Assembly (NCBI RefSeq): GCF_010093535.1
Contig: NW_022985177.1
Span: 476,857 to 540,856, forward strand
Source: Lindgomyces ingoldianus
Lineage: Eukaryota > Ascomycota > Dothideomycetes > Pleosporales > Lindgomycetaceae
Length of the DNA: 64,000 nt
Direction of reading: 5' to 3'
The notes beneath the pieces were generated by a model. That model was not told where the DNA came from. It was given only the letters and a program-made list of their open reading frames with translations, and ran no database searches. This document shows positions 57,006 through 64,000 of this stretch, in pieces. Position 1 is the stretch's first letter, and every line of letters starts with the position of its first letter. Position numbers and translations under genes: made by a program.

Positions 57006-58005
57006 CTGGAATTGGAAGACCCTGTGGAAGTCCTCGATGCATGCTCTGGAAGATTCATCATAGCCGTATTGGACCGCCGCGCACACCACAGGGAGTGTCC
57101 TGTAGAGGCCACCCTCGAGTGCTCTTGGTTAGGCTTTAGAACAGACGTGGTCTTTTAGGTGGCTTGCCTGCCTGGATTGGAAAACAAAAGAGTGTCCATG
57201 CCTGCTCCCAAGGTCTGAGGCAGCTGCTTTAATAGAGCATACATACCTTCTTTAGCCTTCTACAATTTATCAACCCCAAGGCTACCCGAAAGGGTGATCT
57301 AAAGCGTTCACCTGCAATCTCAGCAGCTACGGATTCAGTTCTTGTGCCAGCGGCTTGAAGCACCGGCATTGAGGAGGGGTCTCTGGCGGTACCACCTTCA
57401 AGATCTCTGAGCCAGAAAACTGTCTTCAGAAGGGTCCTCTAGGAACCCCACCAGCTCACTGGCGAGCCCCCGCATTACCTGCTCAAGCAATCGCAAAACT
57501 CCAGCTCTCGAGCTCGACTAGTTCGACCTCTCCAACCCTACGAACACCACCCACTACGATGGTACTGAGCTTCCGAGGCACTTGCAACACCATGTTTCCC
57601 TACAAACCACCTTAAAATCGACATAACGGAATCACTCAAACTTCATGAAGTTTTCCTAGTAGTCCGTTGGCAGGCTTGCCAAGAAGGATTGAACAATAGA
57701 AGAGTGTTAATGTCTTCTCCGGACTAGCGGCCTTGAAATCTTATACTCGGAATGGTAGACCCCCTAGCTACGCTCTCGGTAACTCCTTTCGACAACACCT
57801 TAAGAGCAGTTAGCAGACATTACAGAACAGTTGAAGCCCTTTAGGAATGCTTGCTAGACAGGCTGGAACGGCAGAACGGTCCTCACTCACCCTACGAAAT
57901 ATGAAAAATCGCACACACGTCGGTCCTATTCAAGCAACTCTCCCTTCTCACTGTATCGCCCCTCGCGTTCCCCTATAATTTCTGTCTCACGCTGGAGAGG
58001 AGAAG
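57006..58005. other. Gene-free stretch with repeat fragments
   Basis: About 1 kb between two hypothetical genes. Apart from the repeat fragments listed, no open frame of interest exists on either strand. A downstream-gene promoter is presumably in the last few hundred bases. Confidence 0.5.
57138..57880 (+). repeat. Scattered copies of the ~150-bp repeat upstream of the orphan gene
   Basis: Three fragments share the core of the downstream array (AGAACA...TCTTT...GGCTTGCC...TTGAA). They lie at about 57138-57205, 57665-57715 and 57811-57880. They are more diverged and not contiguous. The AGAACAG core at 57833 and that of the first array unit at 58572 are about five repeat lengths apart. Confidence 0.55.
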
Positions 58006-60011
58006 ATGTACCTCAAGCTGATCAGAGAGGTCACTGAGTACGAGGACTGGATCGAAGACATGATCAAGAGTGATCACGGGGTGCCATTCATCAGCAAGGA
58101 CATCTTCAAGCTCACCGAGAGGGTATTGAATCTAGAGATGTACTGGACACGACTGCAGGAGCTGAAGGTAGAGTAGGAACTAGTTTGCAACATGACCGAC
58201 GCTGAGAAGAAGGGGTGACACGCGCAGAACGAGATTATGCTGTTCGTCCCGGAACTTGATCCAATTGTGGTGTGGGCTCTGGTCGTGCCCAAGTTCGTGT
58301 TCAAGAGCACGACTGGGATGTGGTGGATGATGAGGAGGACCACTCAAGCCATGAAAGGGGACGCTACATTCGGCACGAACCCGGATGATCCTATGCGAGC
58401 GTTATTTCCGGACCTTGTTGGTAACATGCTCCCGGACCCCGACGCCCTCGTAGAGGAGTTTACGGCCCTGTCAGATAGCGAACGTCTGCTGCCCTTGCTG
58501 TAAGCAGATGGATACTCCCATATGTGGTGGCGCAAGCCTGAAAAACCGCATGAGCAGTCTTGCTGATGTTACAGAACAGTTATAGCTCTCTTGGAGCCTT
58601 GCCATAATGCCGGACAGTAGAGGGATGTTAATGTTTACATCCTTGCCTATGAGCAGTGAATACCCAGGTAGATGGCGGCGCTAGTTTAAAACACAGCATG
58701 AGCAGTTTTGCTGGTGTTACAGAACAGGTGTCGTCATTGGGAGGCTTGCCCCGCCAAGTTCAGCATCATACGGATTTCAAGGTCTGCTGTCCTTGCTGTG
58801 AGCAGATGGATGCTCAGGTAGGTCGCAGCGCCAGCCACGTAATACTACATGAGAAGCTTAGCTAATGTAATAGAACGGGTATAATCCTTTGAAAGGCTTG
58901 CTTGGTGGAGTTGAAGAGCAGAAGACTGATAACATCTGTTGTCCTCTATGTAAGCGAGAGATTGTTTAGGTAGGCAGTAGCACACTAGTAACGCTACAAG
59001 AGCAGCTTGGCTGACATTACAGGATGATTGGGGTCTTTTGAGAGGCTTGCTAATTGGAGTTGAATAGAAAAAGAATGTCCAGTTCCGCTGCCTGTTGTCT
59101 GGGCAAAAGGCTACCGAGGCAGGTAGCAATACTCCTGGTAACATTGCAAAAGTAGCTTGGCTGACTCCACAGAACAATTGAAGTCTTTGAGAGGCTTGCC
59201 GGACAGGGTTGAACATCAGAAGGATGCGGATCCATGCTCTGGGGGAGACTGAAATGTACTACTAACATAAACTTGATTTGAGACTCGCGGTTTGATCCCT
59301 TTGAGAATTTACTAATCCATGGACGTGTAGTATTCTCTGGAAAAACCGACTCACGGACAGAGAGAAATTGGCAGTAATTACTGCCCTGGAAGACCTTGAC
59401 CAATTTTCTGTCATAAAACAATTTTATACGGGTAGTGTTACCCACCCTACTGGGGGCCGGCCAGTGGTCCAAATAGTGAGGGGGTGGCACCAGGATCATG
59501 CGAGGAGGCACATAACATTATCTCCGATCTTTGTGGACGCTGAGGGGTAAGCCGTCTAGGTTTCAGAGGGGAGAAGAGAGGATTGTTAAATGACTCACTT
59601 TTAGGGGGGAAATTGAGAACCTAGGTACGTGTCATCTGTACCTACGGTGGGAGTCCCGGGTCTACCAGGGGCTGGCCAGCTGGAAGAGGAGGGGAGATGA
59701 GGAGTACACCTTCTTGGAGGTAAGAATTGTGATCCTTTCCACAATTGAGGAGAATCTAGCTACAGCTCGTTGCTAGGAGGATTTATTCCGCCTAGAAACC
59801 GACGACTACTTTGAAGCTCTAGGCCAACCAGCTAGGGCCCGCCCCCGCCCCCGCCCCCGCCCCGCCCTCCCTCCGCCTCACGCCGCCGCTCCTGCGGTCC
59901 CGGCCTTTGGGTTCTTTCTACCCCCGCTGGGTCTTCCGTATGTGTCCAAAGCTGCTTTCCTATACTCCTCATCCAGACTCGTGGCTAACGTCGAAATTAG
60001 GGCCAGCTCCC
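58006..60011 (+). CDS. Uncharacterised multi-exon gene whose second intron is a tandem-repeat array (3' end unresolved)
   Basis: No family recognised. Exons with matching phases: 58006-58167, 58228-58499, 59331-59546, 59605-59719, then 59777 to at least 60011. Introns are 60, 831, 58 and 57 bp, all GT-AG, and a TACTAAT branch-like motif precedes the exon-3 acceptor. The product starts MYLKLIREVTEYEDWIEDMI and is charged. It contains ELDPIVVWALVVPKFVF, MLPDPDALVEEFTALSDSER, LTDREKLAVITALEDLDQF, RWESRVYQGLASWKRRGDEE and EEDLFRLETDDYFEALGQPA, and then an Arg-Pro repeat from a GC-rich run. The last exon stays open into sequence antisense to the small membrane-protein gene, so its true end (a splice at the GTAAGC at 60012, or a stop) is undecided. 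Five exons in one phase-consistent chain argue for a real or recently real gene; nothing in it suggests a function. Confidence 0.5.
58484..59250 (+). repeat. Array of about five diverged ~150-bp tandem repeats inside an intron
   Basis: Core segments (TTACAGAACA...GTCTTTGAGAGGCTTGCC...GTTGAA) recur with their ACAGAAC-like points near 58571, 58719, 58871, 59018 and 59169, a spacing of 147-152 bp. Each unit begins with a version of TCCTTGCTGTGAGCAGATGG. The first of these is the exon 2/intron 2 junction of the gene at 58006. Identity between units is partial, with substitutions and small indels. Confidence 0.8.
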
Positions 60012-60352
60012 AGGTAAGCTCAGTGTGTACTCACCCCCTCGAACGGCTCCTTCCCAGCGCCAGGACGATGCGGATCGTGTGGCCAGTCGTAGAAGAAGAT
60101 GCCATAGACCAGGATGAAGCTTATCAGCGACCACTGGACGAGGGCCAGCGACTTGTCCCAGACTGGCCGTATCGACTTCAGCAGCGCGCGCCGTTTGTAT
60201 TTGCGTTCGAATCGGAATTGCTGTTTGGCGGAGAGCTCGCGCACGTTGGGGGGCCATTTTTTTTTTGCAGGGAAACGATTCCTTGCGAAATTGAACGGCG
60301 GGATCTCTACGGCGGGGCCGCGCCGGAATATACGTTTCAGGATCGAGAGCAT
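59832..60352 (-). CDS. Small single-pass membrane protein, conserved in fungi (156 aa model)
   Basis: Exon 1 (60352-60035) encodes 106 residues: FRRGPAVEIPPFNFARNRF, KKKWPPNVRELSAKQQFRFE, RKYKRRALLKSIRPVWDK, then one hydrophobic helix (LVQWSLISFILVYGIFFYDW). The basic N-terminus plus a single helix resembles small mitochondrial inner-membrane proteins of filamentous fungi, and the FRFERKYKRR block looks conserved; the function is unknown. A 50-bp GTGAGT...TAG intron leads to a candidate exon 2 (59984-59832) reading PRVWMRSIGKQLWTHTED, then Gly-rich sequence and TAG. Exon 1 is well supported; exon 2 is tentative because it lies in GC-rich sequence also open on the other strand. Without the splice the protein would end four residues later (VSTH). 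It is divergent from leucyl-tRNA synthetase, starts 258 bp apart. Confidence 0.65.
59837..59867. repeat. GC-rich (GCCCCC)n tract
   Basis: Short run of GCCCCC hexamers. Read on the + strand it codes Arg-Pro repeats in the orphan gene; on the - strand it codes a poly-Gly end of the small membrane protein. Either reading may be fortuitous. Confidence 0.8.
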
Positions 60353-60610
60353 GGTGGTGGCGCGCGCAATGGGCCGTCGACGTGGTGGATTCGTGAGTTG
60401 GAGATTTGCAGTGCCTGGGCTGACTTTTACCGCAGACTACCACCGCCGCTGTCCCGCCCGCACGGACCCGCCCTTGGCGCTTCCTGTCTGCTCTGACTCT
60501 GATCCCAAACCTCTTCCCTGACGACGACGACGACAAGGACAAACCTCCCTCCCCTCAATAGTTTGCTCCCAGGCCGCCCTTGTTCTGTGTCCTACATAAC
60601 AACCTTCACT
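60353..60610. promoter_or_regulatory. Compact divergent promoter
   Basis: Only 258 bp separate the start codons of the small membrane protein (-) and leucyl-tRNA synthetase (+), so regulatory sequence is shared. The + side is C/T-rich. No specific factor site was identified. Confidence 0.5.
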
Positions 60611-63600
60611 ATGGCGCAGTCATCAGCTTCACCTTCTCTTCCCGAAAACGCTGTCATGGCCACGCTCACAGTCCTCGACCCAAGCCACAGCTCGAAAAAC
60701 ACTATGAAAATCGAAAATACAGAGAAGCGAGACACATTGATCCAGAGCGAGAAAAAATACCAGCAGCAATGGCAAGAAGGTGGCGTTTTCCAGCCAGATG
60801 CACCCACCATCGATGAAGAGCCTTTCGAAACCACTACCCCCGCACACCTTCACCAGAAATATCCCAAATACTTCGGCAACTTTGCTTACCCCTACATGAA
60901 CGGTACCCTTCATGCCGGCCACGGTTTCACCGCAAGCAAAGTCGAGTTCACTGTAGGCTTTGCGAGGATGCAAGGCAAGAGAACCTTGTTTCCACTTGGA
61001 TACCACGTGACCGGCATGCCGATTAAAGCATGCGCAGACAAACTCGTCAGGGAGATTGAACAGTTCGGTCCCACGTTTGAGCGCTGCCCCGTCGGCGATA
61101 TCATTGAAGACGGCGCGACCAATGGCGCCGTTCCTCCAGCACCGACGCAGTCAGAAGCCAAAACTGACTTGGGCAAATTTTCCGCGAAGAAGGGCAAAGC
61201 CACAGCGAAGACGGTCAAAACCAAATACCAATTCCAAATCATGCTGGCACAGGGTATTCCTCTCGAAGAAATCCAGAAGTTTGCAGACCCCAGCCATTGG
61301 ATACAGTACTTTCCACCGCTAGCGAAGCGTGACTTAACCAACTTCGGAGCGAGAATCGACTGGAGGCGGCAGTTCGTCACCACTGACGCAAATCCATACT
61401 ACGATTCATTCGTCTCATGGCAGATGCGCAAACTCAAAGAGATGGGCAAAATAAAGTTCGGTAAGAGATACACCATCTACAGTCCCAAAGATGGCCAAGC
61501 GTGTCTCGATCACGACAGACAGTCTGGCGAAGGCGTCGGCGTTCAAGAATACACCGCTCTTAAGCTGAAGGTCAAAGAGTGGTCTCCGTCCGCTAAGAAG
61601 GTTCTGGATGGAAAGCTCTCCGAAGGCTCGAACGTCTACTTTATTCCTGCTACTCTCCGTCCCGAAACCATGTATGGCCAGACCTGTTGTTTCGTCGGGC
61701 CTAACATCGATTACGGCATCTTTAAAGTTTCTGAGAATGAGTACTTTGTTTGCAGTGAGCGTGCTGCTCGCAACATGTCTTTCCAACCTGGCATCTTCCC
61801 CGAGTGGGCCCAATATCCACGAGCTGCGAGCTTCAAGGGAAAGGACGTCATTGGCACTGTCATCAATGCTCCCCTCTCAGTTCACAAGGAAGGTGTCCGG
61901 ATCTTACCCATGGAGACTGTCAAAGACACTAAAGGCACAGCAGTCGTTACTTGCGTGCCCAGCGATTCACCGGATGACTACGCCACTGTCACAGATCTTG
62001 CCAAAAAGGCGGAATACTATGGCATCCAGAAAGAGTGGGCTGAGCTAGAGATCATCCCAATCATTGACACCCCATCATATGGCAACCTCACCGCAAAGAA
62101 GCTGGTCGAGGAACTCAAAATCCAATCTCCCAAAGACACCAAGAATCTCGAAGAAGCAAAAGAAAGAGCCTACAAAGAAGGTTTCTACAAGGGGACAATG
62201 ATCTACGGCGAATTCAAGGGCAAACCCGTCGAACAGGCCAAAGACCTCGTAAAACAGCAGCTTATCGATTCTGGCGACGCTTTCAACTATGCTGAACCAG
62301 ACGGCAAGGTCATCAGCCGAAGTGGAGACGACTGTGTGGCAGCTCTTCTTGATCAGTGGTATATGAACTACGGAACTGCCGAGAATGGAGGTGACGGCGA
62401 GTGGGCACAAGCTGTCCTCGATCACATCAACGGCGAGTTGAATCTGTATTATCCCGAAGCTAAGCACGCATTAATCCAGGTTATTGCTTGGTTAACTACC
62501 TGGGCTTGCGCACGAAGCTACGGTCTCGGAACGAAGCTGCCGTGGGACCACTCTGTCATGGTTGAATCTCTCAGCGACTCGACAATCTACCAGGCTTACT
62601 ATTCCTTCGCACACTTGTTACACAAAGACCTGTTCGGCAAAGAAGTCGGTCCGCTCGGAGTAAAGCCAGAGCAGATGACAGACGATGTCTGGGACTATGT
62701 CTTTGCACGTCGGGATCGCAATGATTTTGACTTCAAGACTGACATCCCCAAGAAGAGTCTCGAAGTCCTGCGCCGACAATTCGACTACTGGTACCCTCTT
62801 GACATGCGGACAAGCGGCAAGGACTTGATTCAAAACCATCTCACCTTCAACCTCTACGTCCACACCGCCATCTTCGACTCATCAAACTGGCCGCGCAGTT
62901 TCCGCGTCAATGGACATCTCATGCTGAACGGAGAGAAGATGAGCAAGAGCACGGGTAACTTCCTTACCGTCGAGCAAGCTGTTAGCAAGTTCGGTGCAGA
63001 CGCTACTCGCATTGCTCTCGCCGATGCAGGTGATGGCATTGAGGACGCCAACTTTGAAGAAACTGTCGCCAACAGCAACATCCTCAAACTCTTCGAGCTA
63101 CGCAAGTGGTGTGAAGAAATGGTACGCGATGCGGTTATCGTCGACGACGGCGAGAAATACAAGCACGTCCGCGACAATGAACGTATCAAGAACGGCGATA
63201 CTATTCAGCGCAAGTCTGGAAGCCCAAAGCTACTGTGGGACGACATTTTCGATAACGAGATGAACGTTTTAGTTGCGGAGACGAAGCGCCATTACGAAGA
63301 GACCATGTATAAATCGGCCCTTAAGTCCGGATACTACGACTTCACCGCCGCCCGGGACTTCTATCGTGAGGTTACCAAGGCTGCGGGACTAGGCATGCAC
63401 GAGGGTCTTGCGAAACGTTACATCGAACTGCAGGCCTTGCTTCTAACGCCTATTGCACCGCATTGGGCAGACTACATCTGGCAGGAAGTTCTCAGCAAGT
63501 CGGACACTATCCAGAACGCCTTGTACCCCGACGTTCCAACGGCGATTCCTTCTCTTACTGCCGCTCGCGAATACGTGCGCATAACATCGTCGAACATCAC

Positions 63601-64000
63601 ATCCGCAGAAGGCGCCCAAGTCAAGCGTCTCGCGAAGGGTAAAGTCGCGCTGTTTGATCCCAAGAAAGACAAGAAAATCACTGTGTTCGCGGCGAAGTCA
63701 TACCCGGAGTGGCAGAAGAAGTACATTGAGCTCCTCCGCACGTCGTACCCCAACATCGATATCAAAGCCTTGTCTAAAACTATTGACAAGTCCGAGTCCA
63801 AGAAAGCAATGCCGTTCATCAATGGCTTGAAGCGCCGCCTTGATAACGGAGAGTCGATTGACAAGGTCTTGAACCGCGAGCTGCCTTTCGATGAACTAGC
63901 AACGCTAAAAGCCATGGTACCAGGGTTGAAGCAGACCGTCCGCAACTGTGTTGCTGTGGAGATTGTCTTGGTGCAGGAGGGTGGCAAGGAGGGAGTTGTG
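60611..64000 (+). CDS. Cytosolic leucyl-tRNA synthetase (3' end beyond window)
   Basis: Charges tRNA-Leu with leucine in the cytosol (yeast Cdc60). From ATG 60611 the frame stays open for 1130 codons to the window end with no stop and no intron, so the gene is incomplete, though probably close to its end. The N-terminus MAQSSASPSLPENAVMAT lacks a mitochondrial presequence. Class I signature HAGH is at residues 101-104 (NGTLHAGHGFTASKVEF) and KMSKS at 776-780 (LNGEKMSKSTGNF). The CP1 editing domain is present, with its Thr-rich motif ATLRPETMYGQT near 347 and VTCVPSDSPDDYATV. Other landmarks: YHVTGMPIKACADKLVREIE and WLTTWACARSYGLGTKLPWD. Downstream comes the anticodon-binding helical domain and the eukaryote-type C-terminal extension. 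Everything visible is intact. Confidence 0.96.
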   Translation, partial: MAQSSASPSLPENAVMATLTVLDPSHSSKNTMKIENTEKRDTLIQSEKKYQQQWQEGGVFQPDAPTIDEEPFETTTPAHLHQKYPKYFGNFAYPYMNGTLHAGHGFTASKVEFTVGFARMQGKRTLFPLGYHVTGMPIKACADKLVREIEQFGPTFERCPVGDIIEDGATNGAVPPAPTQSEAKTDLGKFSAKKGKATAKTVKTKYQFQIMLAQGIPLEEIQKFADPSHWIQYFPPLAKRDLTNFGARIDWRRQFVTTDANPYYDSFVSWQMRKLKEMGKIKFGKRYTIYSPKDGQACLDHDRQSGEGVGVQEYTALKLKVKEWSPSAKKVLDGKLSEGSNVYFIPATLRPETMYGQTCCFVGPNIDYGIFKVSENEYFVCSERAARNMSFQPGIFPEWAQYPRAASFKGKDVIGTVINAPLSVHKEGVRILPMETVKDTKGTAVVTCVPSDSPDDYATVTDLAKKAEYYGIQKEWAELEIIPIIDTPSYGNLTAKKLVEELKIQSPKDTKNLEEAKERAYKEGFYKGTMIYGEFKGKPVEQAKDLVKQQLIDSGDAFNYAEPDGKVISRSGDDCVAALLDQWYMNYGTAENGGDGEWAQAVLDHINGELNLYYPEAKHALIQVIAWLTTWACARSYGLGTKLPWDHSVMVESLSDSTIYQAYYSFAHLLHKDLFGKEVGPLGVKPEQMTDDVWDYVFARRDRNDFDFKTDIPKKSLEVLRRQFDYWYPLDMRTSGKDLIQNHLTFNLYVHTAIFDSSNWPRSFRVNGHLMLNGEKMSKSTGNFLTVEQAVSKFGADATRIALADAGDGIEDANFEETVANSNILKLFELRKWCEEMVRDAVIVDDGEKYKHVRDNERIKNGDTIQRKSGSPKLLWDDIFDNEMNVLVAETKRHYEETMYKSALKSGYYDFTAARDFYREVTKAAGLGMHEGLAKRYIELQALLLTPIAPHWADYIWQEVLSKSDTIQNALYPDVPTAIPSLTAAREYVRITSSNITSAEGAQVKRLAKGKVALFDPKKDKKITVFAAKSYPEWQKKYIELLRTSYPNIDIKALSKTIDKSESKKAMPFINGLKRRLDNGESIDKVLNRELPFDELATLKAMVPGLKQTVRNCVAVEIVLVQEGGKEGVV

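Noticed and set aside
59942..60496. Long plus-strand frame entering the small membrane-protein gene
   Set aside because: Beyond about 60011 it is antisense to a well-supported conserved exon, so its openness is not evidence of coding; only the part up to 60011 is used, tentatively.
1..64000. tRNA genes, CRISPR arrays, complete transposons
   Set aside because: Looked for B-box-like GGTTCGA motifs, regular spacer arrays, terminal repeats and transposase or reverse-transcriptase motifs on both strands; none convincing by eye. A tRNAscan or repeat-library run would be decisive.

Overview
The window is nuclear DNA from a filamentous ascomycete (Pezizomycotina). Genes are interrupted by many short introns (about 44-80 bp) with GT-AG ends. 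Families include Zn2Cys6 proteins, a CBM1-bearing GH5 mannanase, MFS permeases, a PtaB/Ldb-like regulator and a giant Tom1/HUWE1 E3 ligase. A member of the Leotiomycetes is my guess from the overall look of the proteins; that is inference, not a search result. No tRNA, rRNA, CRISPR array or intact transposon was recognised.

Layout, left to right. 1-726 (-): 5' part of an MFS sugar/polyol transporter cut by the window edge. 2397-5474 (-): a 982-aa fungal membrane protein of unknown function. 6173-7573 (-): secreted CBM1-GH5_7 endo-mannanase with possible XlnR-type sites upstream. 9140-9517 (+): BLOC-1 subunit 1. 10603-22663 (+): a 3967-aa HECT E3 ligase of the Tom1/HUWE1 family, the largest gene here. 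23947-24530 (-): decayed aldo/keto reductase. 25428-26133 (+): Gln-rich repeat protein. 27662-28943 (-): Ser/Pro/Thr-rich, possibly GPI-anchored wall protein. 29907-32043 (-): 14-TM-type MFS drug transporter. 34784-35847 (-): histidine phosphatase with a C-terminal PIP-box-like motif. 37375-39882 (+): Zn2Cys6 protein with an extra Cys-rich C-terminal region.

The second half holds a divergent pair. One gene is a TauD-family 2-oxoglutarate dioxygenase (40792-42074, -). The other is a Dal5/Soa1-type anion permease (43069-45024, +). Together they suggest uptake and desulfonation of sulfonates such as taurine, and their shared promoter contains sulfur-regulator-like motifs. The permease shows an apparent one-base frameshift at an exon junction. 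Then come V-ATPase subunit B (47425-49321, -, eight exons), a PtaB/Ldb-type regulator with a 62-Gln tract (51669-54316, +), two uncharacterised multi-exon genes (56320-57005 and 58006 to about 60011, +), a small single-TM protein (59832-60352, -), and cytosolic leucyl-tRNA synthetase (60611 to the window end, +, incomplete).

The least expected parts are three. The first is the orphan gene at 58006, assembled here from phase-consistent exons; its 831-bp second intron is built of about five diverged 150-bp repeats that carry copies of its own 5' splice junction. The second is the putative PCNA-binding motif on a metabolic-type phosphatase. The third is the sulfonate uptake/oxidation pair.
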